NCBI GenBank assembly: GCA_039975855.1
Contig: JBDWGH010000003.1
Span: forward strand, 372,001 to 436,000
DNA length: 64,000 nucleotides
Direction of reading: 5' to 3'
DNA from: Litorimonas sp039975855
GTDB lineage: Bacteria > Pseudomonadota > Alphaproteobacteria > Caulobacterales > Maricaulaceae
The position numbers were made by a program, and so were the translations under genes. Below, in pieces: positions 34,062-42,750 of the stretch. How positions within the stretch are numbered: position 1 is the first letter of the stretch; each line of letters begins with the position of its first letter. Below the pieces are notes generated by a model that saw only the letters and a program-made list of their open reading frames with translations, was not told where the DNA came from and did not search any database.

Positions 34062-35230
34062 TGACGAAACGTATCTCAGTATTAGGGTCAACGGGCTCAA
34101 TAGGTAAAAACACATTGGATATTGTGCGCCGCGCTGCACCAGGAACCTATGATGTTGTGGCGTTGACGGCCAATAAGAGCGTTGAAATTATCGCTGAACA
34201 GGCATTGGAATTCAGACCGGAATTCGTTGCCCTTGCCGACGCTTCTTGCGCGGACGCATTAAACGCAAGATTGTCGGGTTCCGGGATTGAAACAGGGTTT
34301 GGACCTGACGCGGTAATTGAAGCCGCTCGCCGTTCTGCGGATTTCACGATGGCTGCGATTATTGGGTCGGCTGGTTTGGAGCCAACACTTGCAGCGGTAG
34401 AGCAGGGTAATCATGTTGGGCTCGCGAACAAAGAATGCTTAGTTTGCGCAGGTGAAACTTTCATGGCAGCGGTTAGAGCGTCCGGCGCAACTTTGCTTCC
34501 AGTCGATTCAGAGCACAATGCCATCTTCCAGGTGTTAGAAGATGACAAAGCAGGTATTCGGCGTCTGATTTTAACTGCGTCAGGCGGACCTTTTCGTGAG
34601 GCTTCACTAGAAAAATTGAAGTCTGTTGCGCGCGAAGATGCGCTCAACCATCCCGTTTGGTCTATGGGCGCGAAGATCAGTATTGATTCTGCGACTTTGA
34701 TGAATAAGGGCCTAGAATTGATTGAAGCTAGTTGGCTGTTTGATCGCCCCAGTGCGGAAATTGATGTGATTGTCCATCCACAGTCCATCATTCATTCTAT
34801 GGTCGAATATATTGATGGCTCGGTTCTGGCGCAGATGGGCAGTCCGGATATGCGAACACCGATTGCCTATGCTATGGGCTGGCCGCATCGTATTGCTGCA
34901 CCTGTCGAGCGTTTGGATTTTGCCAAAATCAAAGGGCTTACATTTTTTGAACCAGATACAGAGAAGTTTCCGGCCTTACGCTTAGCGCGCGAGGCGCTTG
35001 AAGCGGGCGGGCAAGCGCCATGTGTCCTGAACGCAGCGAATGAGCAAGCAGTTGCCGCTTTCCTAAAGGGTGACATACCGTTTCTAGGAATTGCTAGCTT
35101 GGTGGAACAGGCGTTGAATACCCATGCGAATACCGTGAGTTTTCGCCAAGCTCCTGCCTGTGCCCAGTCCGTTATGGCACTGGATCGAGAGGCTCGCGCC
35201 ACTGTAGATGAGCATATTGTAAACTTGTAA
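34061..35230 (+). CDS. dxr: 1-deoxy-D-xylulose 5-phosphate reductoisomerase
   Basis: Second enzyme of the MEP isoprenoid pathway. The 389-residue protein has the NADPH loop LGSTGSIGKNTLDIV near residues 7-21, the metal-binding PVDSEHNAIFQ near 147, and SIDSATLMNKGLELIEA near 208. It supplies precursors to UppS, encoded two genes upstream. A terminator-like hairpin lies about 40 bp downstream. Confidence 0.97.
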   Translation: MTKRISVLGSTGSIGKNTLDIVRRAAPGTYDVVALTANKSVEIIAEQALEFRPEFVALADASCADALNARLSGSGIETGFGPDAVIEAARRSADFTMAAIIGSAGLEPTLAAVEQGNHVGLANKECLVCAGETFMAAVRASGATLLPVDSEHNAIFQVLEDDKAGIRRLILTASGGPFREASLEKLKSVAREDALNHPVWSMGAKISIDSATLMNKGLELIEASWLFDRPSAEIDVIVHPQSIIHSMVEYIDGSVLAQMGSPDMRTPIAYAMGWPHRIAAPVERLDFAKIKGLTFFEPDTEKFPALRLAREALEAGGQAPCVLNAANEQAVAAFLKGDIPFLGIASLVEQALNTHANTVSFRQAPACAQSVMALDREARATVDEHIVNL

Positions 35231-35269
35231 GACTGTTCGCTTTACGGCATCCCTAATAAACAGTTTCAC

Positions 35270-35294
35270 GCGGTCATTGGACCGCTTTATTTTA
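35270..35294 (+). terminator. rho-independent terminator between dxr and rseP
   Basis: GCGGTC (35270-35275) pairs with GACCGC (35280-35285) around an ATTG loop and is followed by TTTATTTTA. It ends only about a dozen bases before the rseP start, so full termination would leave rseP without obvious promoter space. Partial termination or attenuation is likely. Confidence 0.65.
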
Positions 35295-35306
35295 TCAGAG
35301 GATGTT

Positions 35307-36503
35307 ATGCTGACGGGAGTAATGCTTACGCTTATTGCAGTGTTCAGCTTTCTTCTGGTTTTGTCATTTCTCGTCTTTTTTCATGAGCTTGGGCATTATT
35401 CTGTCGCCCGATTTTTCGGAATCGCCGTTGATCGTTTTTCTATAGGGTTTGGGAAGCCAATTTGGCGACGGACATCTAAAGCGGGAGTTGAATGGGTTAT
35501 CTCGCGTATTCCGTTGGGCGGGTATGTAAAATTCTCGGGTGATGCAGGGGCGGCCAGCAATCCTGATGTGGAAAAACTGGAAGAACTCCGCGCCGCTTAC
35601 GAGGCGGATCCTTCTGGTCCTTTAATTGAAGACGTTTTTCATTTCCGTCCGGTTTGGCAAAGAGCGCTTGTTGTTGTGGCTGGTCCCGTCGCGAATTTCA
35701 TCCTGGCGATTATTCTATTCGCAGGCATAGGGCTAACGGTGGGTAATCAGTATTATCCTTCACATATCGGAAATGTCACCGCGGACAGCCCTGCCGAGGC
35801 AGCCGGTTTTCAACCTGGTGATAAAATTCTGACCCTAGACGGTAAGGATGCCCGTAAATTTTCCTTCGTACAGCAATACGTAATGCTACGCAGAAATACG
35901 TCGATTGAGGCTGTCGTTGAGAGAGGCGGTCGAGACGTGACCTTGAGTGTCACCCCGATGAGTAAAGTTGTTGAAGACGCCGTAGGCGGGAAAGCGACTG
36001 TTGGCTCTATTGGTTTGGGTTTGTCTGCTGACACAAAGCCGATTCGTGAAAATTTTGGTCCTGTGGGGGCTTTAAAATACGGAGTTTCGCAAACTGGCGA
36101 CAATTTAGCGTCCGTTGGAACGTATCTAGGTCGGTTGTTTCGCGGAAAAGAAGACGGGAAGCAGCTGGGAAGTGTTGTCAAAATTGCTACGATTACTGGA
36201 AAGCTGGCTGCGGACACTGCTAGCGCTGATGCTTCTTTCCAAATTAAACTCAAGGCATGGGCTTTGCGGATGACTGCAATTGCAGCTTCCATTTCAATTG
36301 CGTTAGGTGTCGCGAATTTAATGCCTTTGCCCGTGCTGGATGGTGGACATCTAGTCTATTACGGCTATGAAGCCGTGGTTGGGCGACCTTTGAGTCAAGA
36401 AAAACAGGAGTTTGGGTTCAAAATCGGGTTTGCAGTGTTGTTGACCCTATTTGTTGTGCTGACGATCAATGATATTGGTTACGTCAGTAGTATGTTCTCC
36501 TAA
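35307..36503 (+). CDS. rseP: RIP metalloprotease RseP (site-2 protease)
   Basis: Intramembrane zinc protease that cleaves anti-sigma factors and signal peptide remnants. I chose ATG 35307, preceded by AGAGGA, for 398 residues; an upstream TTG at 35277 falls in the terminator hairpin. The HELGH zinc motif is at His26-His30, a PDZ domain spans about 140-220, and the third zinc ligand Asp345 is in PLPVLDGGH. It precedes bamA, the usual order. Confidence 0.95.
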   Translation: MLTGVMLTLIAVFSFLLVLSFLVFFHELGHYSVARFFGIAVDRFSIGFGKPIWRRTSKAGVEWVISRIPLGGYVKFSGDAGAASNPDVEKLEELRAAYEADPSGPLIEDVFHFRPVWQRALVVVAGPVANFILAIILFAGIGLTVGNQYYPSHIGNVTADSPAEAAGFQPGDKILTLDGKDARKFSFVQQYVMLRRNTSIEAVVERGGRDVTLSVTPMSKVVEDAVGGKATVGSIGLGLSADTKPIRENFGPVGALKYGVSQTGDNLASVGTYLGRLFRGKEDGKQLGSVVKIATITGKLAADTASADASFQIKLKAWALRMTAIAASISIALGVANLMPLPVLDGGHLVYYGYEAVVGRPLSQEKQEFGFKIGFAVLLTLFVVLTINDIGYVSSMFS

Positions 36504-36515
36504 GCTGGACAGATT

Positions 36516-38999
36516 ATGAAGTTTCACCTCACCGTTTTAGCAATTTGGCGTCTGGCCATTACTGCGGCTTTTCTCAGCGCGAGTTTTGCGACGGTAAGCT
36601 CTGTCGCTATTGCGCAGGAGGCTGCGCCTACAGTTATCAAAACGATTCAGGTCCAAGGCAACCAAAGGGTAGAGGCCAATACTGTAGCGTCATATCTTTT
36701 GTTTGCGCCGGGCGATCCTTATTCTGAGACTCGACTCGATACGTCTATCAAAACGCTTTATGCGACGGGCCTGTTTGCGGATGTCTCGATTGATCCTCGC
36801 GATGGAAACGTCTTGGTGTCTGTTATCGAGAATCCGATCATCAACCGTGTTATTCTGGAAGGGAATAAGTCCCTTAAGACAGATAAAATTACAGATGAAA
36901 TTTCGGCAGAGCCACGTTCGATATTTACCCGAGCAAATGTGCAGGAAGACGTTACGCGCATTATCGAGCTTTACCGTCAGTCTGGCCGCTTTGCCGCGAC
37001 AGTGGCGCCAAAGGTTGTTCAACAGCCTCAAAACCGTGTCGATCTGATTTTTGAAATCACTGAAGGTCCTGTGACTGGTGTAAAACGCATAAACATTATT
37101 GGTAATGCGGAATTCCCAGACCGTCGTCTTCGCAAGGAAATGGCGACAACAGAATCCAGCTGGTACAAATTCTTCAGCTCAAACGACAACTATGATCCAG
37201 GCCGTTTGCAGTATGACCAAGAGCAACTTCGGACTTTCTACACAAACCGTGGCTTTGCAGATTTCCGCGTTGTGTCCGCTGTCGCAGAGCTGACCCCCGA
37301 TCAAGAAGATTTCTACATTACATTCACCGTTGATGAGGGTGATGAGTACCGTTGGGGTGAGATTTCCGTTGAAACTGAGTTGGATACTCTGAACAAACAA
37401 TTCCTTGAAAACCTCGTGCCGTTCCGTAAGGGGCAAATTTACAATGCCAGCCGCGTGGAAGATGCGATTGACAGTTTGAACTTTGCTGCCGGTATTGGCG
37501 GATATGCCTTTGTCGATATTCAGCCCCAAATTGACCGTAACCGTGACACGAAAACTGTAGATATGGTGTTCAACGTCGTTGAGGGACAACGAACTTATAT
37601 CGAACGAATTGATATTGTTGGTAATACGACGACTTTGGATTCGGTCATTCGGCGCGAAATGGAACTGGTGGAGGGTGATGCCTTTAACCGTATTCTTTTG
37701 GAACGTTCGCGATCACGCGTCCGCTCCTTGCGCTTTTTTGAGGAAGTCGAAGTTACAGAACGTCAGGGATCATCGCCAGACCGAGCGATTGTCGAGGTAG
37801 AAGTGACAGAGCAACCGACGGGTGAACTTTCATTCTCCGCAGGTTTTTCCTCTGCTGACGCCTTCCTTGTCGACTTGTCTATAACGCAACGCAATCTGCG
37901 TGGTCGGGGTCAATTGCTTCGATTTGTTATCCGTGCGTCATCAAACCGTCGTGAAATTGACCTCCGATTTACAGAACCGCGGTTCCTGGGACGAAACTTA
38001 GCGGCTAGTTTTAACCTCTTCGACGTTACCATTGATTTGATTGATGAGGCCCAATTCAGACAAAGCCGGACAGGTGGACAGGTTAGTTTCGCATTCCCTC
38101 TAACCGAATATACGCGCTTCAACGGTCGCTATACGCTGCGAAAGGAAGATATCGAGTTCCCACAACAAGACGAATGTCCCGCAGTACTAGCTGGGCAAGG
38201 CGGCGGTGCAACTGACAGGAACCTCTTATCGCTTTGTGATCAACTTGGCGGACGTTTGTCCTCAATCTTTGGATACTCTTTCACGTGGGATCGCAGGAAC
38301 GACCCGATTACACCAACGGGCGGTTTTGACGTTCAATTGAGCCAAGATCTCGCAGGTATTGGCGGGGACGTTCAGTATCTCCGCACGGATTTACGCGCCA
38401 ACTTCTATAAAGGTCTCTTTAAAGACGTTATCGCGTCGGCGGCTTTGTCCGGTGGATATATCCGCGGATGGGGCGACGACAGCGTCGCGATTAATGATCG
38501 GTATTTTAAAGGTAACTTCGAGTTCCGCGGGTTTGACAATGCTGGCGTTGGCCCACGTGTTCTACAATTTGCAACGGCGAATGAGGGTGAAGAAGTTGTC
38601 GAATTCCGCCGAAACGCGCTAGGTGGTAATGCCTTTGCGCTTGCCAATGCGGAAGTTAGCTTTCCTCTAGGTATCAACTCGCTTTTGGGTAGCTTCTTCC
38701 TTGAGGCTGGTACTGTTGGTCTTTTAGATGAGTCTGATAAGTATAATGTCATCACCGGCTTTGCAGATGATGGTCCTAGTGGTCTTTTCACGGTAGGTTC
38801 ATCTTGCGAAGGTATTACAGTCGCAGGCGTCTTCTGCGAGCGCACGGAAGATGGGCTTGACCCACGTGTAACCGCGGGGATGAGTATTTTCTGGGAGAGC
38901 CCCTTCGGACCAATCCGGTTCGACTTCACCCAGCCGCTAGTAAAGCAACCCTATGACGACAGGAAGTCGTTCCAGTTCACAACACGAACAAGGTTCTAA
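36516..38999 (+). CDS. bamA: outer membrane protein assembly factor BamA
   Basis: Central component of the BAM complex that inserts beta-barrel proteins into the outer membrane. The 827-residue precursor has a long signal peptide ending near AIAQ, five POTRA repeats (about 40-430), and a 16-strand barrel that finishes with the aromatic terminal residue of RTRF. The loop-6 motif appears as KGNFEFRGFDNAGVGPR near residue 668. It is followed 1 bp later by the periplasmic chaperone gene, its functional partner. Confidence 0.97.
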   Translation: MKFHLTVLAIWRLAITAAFLSASFATVSSVAIAQEAAPTVIKTIQVQGNQRVEANTVASYLLFAPGDPYSETRLDTSIKTLYATGLFADVSIDPRDGNVLVSVIENPIINRVILEGNKSLKTDKITDEISAEPRSIFTRANVQEDVTRIIELYRQSGRFAATVAPKVVQQPQNRVDLIFEITEGPVTGVKRINIIGNAEFPDRRLRKEMATTESSWYKFFSSNDNYDPGRLQYDQEQLRTFYTNRGFADFRVVSAVAELTPDQEDFYITFTVDEGDEYRWGEISVETELDTLNKQFLENLVPFRKGQIYNASRVEDAIDSLNFAAGIGGYAFVDIQPQIDRNRDTKTVDMVFNVVEGQRTYIERIDIVGNTTTLDSVIRREMELVEGDAFNRILLERSRSRVRSLRFFEEVEVTERQGSSPDRAIVEVEVTEQPTGELSFSAGFSSADAFLVDLSITQRNLRGRGQLLRFVIRASSNRREIDLRFTEPRFLGRNLAASFNLFDVTIDLIDEAQFRQSRTGGQVSFAFPLTEYTRFNGRYTLRKEDIEFPQQDECPAVLAGQGGGATDRNLLSLCDQLGGRLSSIFGYSFTWDRRNDPITPTGGFDVQLSQDLAGIGGDVQYLRTDLRANFYKGLFKDVIASAALSGGYIRGWGDDSVAINDRYFKGNFEFRGFDNAGVGPRVLQFATANEGEEVVEFRRNALGGNAFALANAEVSFPLGINSLLGSFFLEAGTVGLLDESDKYNVITGFADDGPSGLFTVGSSCEGITVAGVFCERTEDGLDPRVTAGMSIFWESPFGPIRFDFTQPLVKQPYDDRKSFQFTTRTRF

Positions 39000-39000
39000 T

Positions 39001-39576
39001 ATGTTTATTCGTACATTCACACGCGTCGCCGCTGGCTTTGCCATTGCTGCGGCATTCGCAAGCGCTTCATTCGGGCAATCTACCATTCTCGTTGTAGATA
39101 CACAAAAGGTCCTCAAAGACTCTCTTGTGGGGCAACATGTTTCCCGTCAGTTGGAAGCTATCTACACTTCAGCTAGTTCCGAAATGAAAGCCAAGCGATC
39201 GCCATTAGAAACCAAGGCGAAATCTTTGCAGGCTCAAGTCAAGACCAAGGGAAGCGTAGAAGCTGTTCGTGCGGATACTGCTTTGCAGGCACAAGCCAAA
39301 TCCCTTCAAGCGGATCAGCAGAAATTACAAATAGATGAGTATTACACGTCTCAAGAATTGAAGATCACAGAAGCTAAAGCTCTCGGTCAGGTGTCTAAGC
39401 GCCTCCAAACGATTATTGATCAAATCGCGCAAGAACGAAACGCTGATGTTGTCCTTGAAAAATCTCTCGTGATTTACGGTGGTCCCGCTGATGTCACGGA
39501 TATCGTGATTTCACGTCTTAACAGCCAAGTTACTACAGTGCCTGTGACACGTGAGCGTTTACCGCGCAAAGGCTAA
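39001..39576 (+). CDS. skp: OmpH/Skp family periplasmic chaperone
   Basis: Holds unfolded outer-membrane proteins in the periplasm. The ATG at 39001, right after bamA, gives 191 residues; an in-frame ATG inside bamA at 38953 is rejected because the signal peptide starts at MFIRTFTRVAAGFAIAAAF. Cleavage is likely after SFGQ. The mature part is a long lysine- and glutamine-rich helical region (about 60-150) that fits the tentacle coiled coil of Skp. Sequence identity in this family is low, so the name rests on context and architecture. Confidence 0.85.
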   Translation: MFIRTFTRVAAGFAIAAAFASASFGQSTILVVDTQKVLKDSLVGQHVSRQLEAIYTSASSEMKAKRSPLETKAKSLQAQVKTKGSVEAVRADTALQAQAKSLQADQQKLQIDEYYTSQELKITEAKALGQVSKRLQTIIDQIAQERNADVVLEKSLVIYGGPADVTDIVISRLNSQVTTVPVTRERLPRKG

Positions 39577-39625
39577 GAGATTTAGATGTAATGCTTAGCG
39601 TAACATTTTGAAATATTCTTTTGAA

Positions 39626-39661
39626 AACCGGACTGGAGATTGCTCCCGCTCCGGTTTTTTT
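39626..39661 (+). terminator. rho-independent terminator between skp and lpxD
   Basis: AACCGGA (39626-39632) pairs with TCCGGTT (39650-39656), with additional GAG/CTC pairing inside, and is followed by a run of T residues to 39661. It lies 17 bp before lpxD, within what is otherwise a single envelope gene cluster. Confidence 0.8.
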
Positions 39662-39678
39662 TATGTTAGGTACGGCAA

Positions 39679-40671
39679 ATGATTGACCCTCGCTTTTACA
39701 CATTATCCGCTCCGCGATCCCTATCTGATATCGTGACCTCAATTGGCGTTGAGTTGGATGTCGAGGGTGCGGGGGATGAAATGATTTCCGCTCCGGCGAG
39801 TTTGTCTGAAAGCCAGAACGGTGAAATTACATTCTTCTCTGATAAGAGACGAAAAAATCAATTGGCGACGGCGAAGGCAACGGCCTGCCTCACGACTGAA
39901 AAACTAGCTCCATTGGTCCGTGAGAAAGGCATCATTGCCATTGTTACGGATAAACCGCGTGCGCGCTTTGCCCGCCTGACTGAGAAAATGGTCCAAGAGG
40001 GAAGTACCTCGTCAGGGCCTCAGAACATTGATCCGAGTGCGGATATTCATCCTACGGCAGTCATGGGAGCTGGCGTCTCGATTGGAGCGCGTACGAGAGT
40101 TGGAGCCAACACAGTCATTGATGATGGCGTCGTTATAGGCAGTGATTGTCGTATCGGTCCGCTGACCCATATTGCCTTCTCAATTATGGGAGATGGATGT
40201 TCCGTGAAATCCAGTTCTGTCATAGGCGGCGCAGGGTTTGGTATGACTGAAGATGAGGCGGGTATCTTCAACATCCCGCATCTGGGCCGCGTTGTCATAC
40301 ATAACAATGTTCATATTGGATCGAATAGTTGCGTCGACCGCGGCCAATTGGGCGACACAATCTTGATGGATTCTGTGAAATTGGATAATTTGGTACAAGT
40401 TGGTCACAATGTATTTTTGGATGAGGGCGCTATGCTCGCTGGTCATTCAGGTGTTTCCGGTAGCTGTAATGTCGGAAAGAAAGCTATGTTTGGCGGCCGC
40501 GCTGCGACAGCGGATCATGTGAATTTGGGCGATGGTGCAATTCTCGCAGCCTTTGGCGGAGCCATGAGCGATATACCCGATGGGGAGATGTGGTCAGGAA
40601 TTCCAGCAATGCCGATCCGTGAACATATGCGCAATGTCGCCACACTTAAAAAGCTATCCAAAAAGAAGTGA
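39679..40671 (+). CDS. lpxD: UDP-3-O-(3-hydroxyacyl)glucosamine N-acyltransferase
   Basis: Adds the second acyl chain in lipid A synthesis. The 330-residue protein has an N-terminal UDP-binding domain (about 1-105), then left-handed beta-helix hexapeptide repeats (about 110-310), with the catalytic histidine in NLVQVGHNVFLDEGAMLAGH near residue 240. Its stop overlaps the fabZ GTG start (GTGA). Confidence 0.96.
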   Translation: MIDPRFYTLSAPRSLSDIVTSIGVELDVEGAGDEMISAPASLSESQNGEITFFSDKRRKNQLATAKATACLTTEKLAPLVREKGIIAIVTDKPRARFARLTEKMVQEGSTSSGPQNIDPSADIHPTAVMGAGVSIGARTRVGANTVIDDGVVIGSDCRIGPLTHIAFSIMGDGCSVKSSSVIGGAGFGMTEDEAGIFNIPHLGRVVIHNNVHIGSNSCVDRGQLGDTILMDSVKLDNLVQVGHNVFLDEGAMLAGHSGVSGSCNVGKKAMFGGRAATADHVNLGDGAILAAFGGAMSDIPDGEMWSGIPAMPIREHMRNVATLKKLSKKK

Positions 40672-41111
40672 CCCATATTTTTCCATTGAATCGGGAGGCG
40701 ATCGAAACGGTTCTCCCACATCGTGATCCGATGTTGTTTATTGATCGTGTTAACGCGGCAACGGAGACGTCAATTTCGGCCCATACATTTGTTGATCCGG
40801 ATTGGAGTGTATTTCAGGGTCATTTTCCGGAGCTCCCGGTTATGCCAGGTGTTCTATTGATTGAGACAATAGCTCAGGCCGGCGCTCTTATCCTTGGATT
40901 GAAAGGCGTTGTGCCGGATGGAGTTTTTGTCGGTTTAACGGGCGTAGAATTAGCTAAGTTTCGGCGGGTTGTAAGCCCAGGTGACACATTGAACGTCTAT
41001 GTCGAACTCACGCGGGAGCGCCGCGGATTTTACAAATTTGAAGGTAAAATCGACGTTGAGGGCGACATTGTGGCCGAGTTGAAATTTGCCGCCGCCCAAA
41101 TGAGTCTATAG
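40668..41111 (+). CDS. fabZ: 3-hydroxyacyl-ACP dehydratase FabZ
   Basis: Dehydrates 3-hydroxyacyl-ACP in fatty acid elongation and so competes with the lipid A enzymes for substrate. The 147-residue hotdog-fold protein starts at GTG 40668 and shows VLPHRDPMLFIDRV near residue 15 and the active-site stretch GHFPELPVMPGVLLIETIAQ near 52-72 with its catalytic His and Glu. Its position between lpxD and lpxA is classical. Confidence 0.97.
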   Translation: MTHIFPLNREAIETVLPHRDPMLFIDRVNAATETSISAHTFVDPDWSVFQGHFPELPVMPGVLLIETIAQAGALILGLKGVVPDGVFVGLTGVELAKFRRVVSPGDTLNVYVELTRERRGFYKFEGKIDVEGDIVAELKFAAAQMSL

Positions 41112-41120
41112 GCAAATATT

Positions 41121-41918
41121 ATGACTGTAGAAATTCACAACACAGCGATCGTTGACCCTAAGGCACAGATCGGCAAAGGCGTCAAAATCGGTCCCTATAG
41201 TGTAGTCGGTCCTGATGTTCAGCTCGGGGATAATGTGAATCTGATTGGCCACGTCAATCTGGCAGGTAATACGAAAATTGGCGAGGATTGTCGCCTGTTT
41301 CCATTCGTCTCAATGGGATATGAGCCTCAGGATTTTAAACATAAAGGCGGCCCAGTTGGAATCGAAATTGGACCTCGTTGTACGTTTCGAGAAAACGTGA
41401 ATATCCATCCAGGTACGGATATCGGAAAGCCGACAACGCGAATTGGCCATGACTGCTATTTTATGGTCGGAACCCATTTGGCGCATGAAGGGCAAATGGG
41501 AAATCATGTAATCGTATCCAATGGAGCGCAAATTGGTGGAAACGTGACGATCGGTGACCACGCTATACTGGGCGGCCTTTGTGCCATTCATCAACATACG
41601 CGTATCGGCGCTCACGCCTTTATTGGCGGTATGGCCACTGTTTTGAAAGACGTGATTCCTTACGGATTTGTACTCGGAAATCCTGCCCATATGGTTGGAA
41701 TGAATATTGTTGGATTAAAACGACGCGGTTTCACACGTGAACAAATTCGAGAACTTCGCGCTGCATACCGTTTGTTATTTGCGCAAGAGGGTACGTTTGC
41801 TGAACGTTTAGATGACGCCGCTGCGCTCTATGGGACCTATGAACTCGTCCAAGAAATAGTGGCCTTTATTCGTAGCGAATCTAACCGGTCGCTTTGCATG
41901 CCAAAACATGGCAGCTAA
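41121..41918 (+). CDS. lpxA: UDP-N-acetylglucosamine O-acyltransferase
   Basis: First enzyme of lipid A synthesis. The 265-residue protein begins with hexapeptide repeats (IVDPKAQIGKGVKIGPYSVV) that build the beta-helix to about residue 190. The catalytic histidine is in MVGTHLAHEGQMGNH near residue 122. A C-terminal helical domain follows. The next gene overlaps its 3' end. Confidence 0.97.
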   Translation: MTVEIHNTAIVDPKAQIGKGVKIGPYSVVGPDVQLGDNVNLIGHVNLAGNTKIGEDCRLFPFVSMGYEPQDFKHKGGPVGIEIGPRCTFRENVNIHPGTDIGKPTTRIGHDCYFMVGTHLAHEGQMGNHVIVSNGAQIGGNVTIGDHAILGGLCAIHQHTRIGAHAFIGGMATVLKDVIPYGFVLGNPAHMVGMNIVGLKRRGFTREQIRELRAAYRLLFAQEGTFAERLDDAAALYGTYELVQEIVAFIRSESNRSLCMPKHGS

Positions 41919-42750
41919 AATGCGGATTGGGCTCATTGCAGGGGGCGGGCGTTTGCCCGAATATGTCCGCGCCGCTGCGCTTGAGAGTGAAACACTAGCG
42001 CTCCTGATTGCGCTTGATCCTTTTGTCTCAGAGACGGTTTTTCCTGAAGCGGAACGTTTGCGTCTTGGACAACTGGGTAAAATGGTCCGTAGATTGAAGA
42101 AGTCTGACTGCACGCATGTTTGTTTTGCCGGGATTGTTAATCGACCGGATTTCAAACGGCTAAAACCCGATTTTAAAGCGATGCTGAATCTCCCAGGCAC
42201 CATACGCGCCGCTGGACAAGGCGACGATGCCCTGATGCGACATGTACTTGGGTTGTTTGAACAAGAGGGCTTCAAGATCATTTCGCCTCAGGAAGTCTGT
42301 GCTGATTTAATGCTTACTGAGGGCGTCATCGGATCGGTCCCATTGACGGATACGCATCGCGACGATGCTTTGGAGGCATGTAAAGTCGCTACGGCAATTG
42401 GTGCACTTGATATAGGACAAGGTGCCGTTGTCGCCCGCGGTGTCACCTTGGCCGTTGAAGCGCAGGAGGGCACGGATGCAATGCTCACGCGGCTCTTAAA
42501 TTTGTCGCCAGATTTACGTGGTACGCTGGAAGCGCGTGTCGGCGTGTTAGCCAAAATGGTAAAGCCTAAACAGGATATTCGGGTGGATCTCCCAACACTT
42601 GGTCCAGAAACAGTGCGGCACGCCGCTGAAGCCGGATTGGCAGGAATTGTCGCTGAAGCTGGTGGGGCATTTGTAATAGAACGCGAAGAGACTATCCGCC
42701 TGGCAAATGAAGCGGGCCTTTTTATTGCTGGCCTGCCAAAAGCGGAATGA
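41908..42750 (+). CDS. lpxI: UDP-2,3-diacylglucosamine pyrophosphatase LpxI (DUF1009)
   Basis: Hydrolyses UDP-diacylglucosamine to lipid X, the step done by LpxH in E. coli. The 280-residue protein opens MRIGLIAGGGRLPEYV and contains the conserved GAGQGDDALMR-type stretch (here AAGQGDDALMR) near residue 105, and GAVVARGVTLAVEAQEGTDA near 172. The ATG at 41908 overlaps lpxA by 11 bp; an ATG at 41920 is an equally good start. lpxB follows with a four-base overlap. Confidence 0.94.
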   Translation: MAAKMRIGLIAGGGRLPEYVRAAALESETLALLIALDPFVSETVFPEAERLRLGQLGKMVRRLKKSDCTHVCFAGIVNRPDFKRLKPDFKAMLNLPGTIRAAGQGDDALMRHVLGLFEQEGFKIISPQEVCADLMLTEGVIGSVPLTDTHRDDALEACKVATAIGALDIGQGAVVARGVTLAVEAQEGTDAMLTRLLNLSPDLRGTLEARVGVLAKMVKPKQDIRVDLPTLGPETVRHAAEAGLAGIVAEAGGAFVIEREETIRLANEAGLFIAGLPKAE

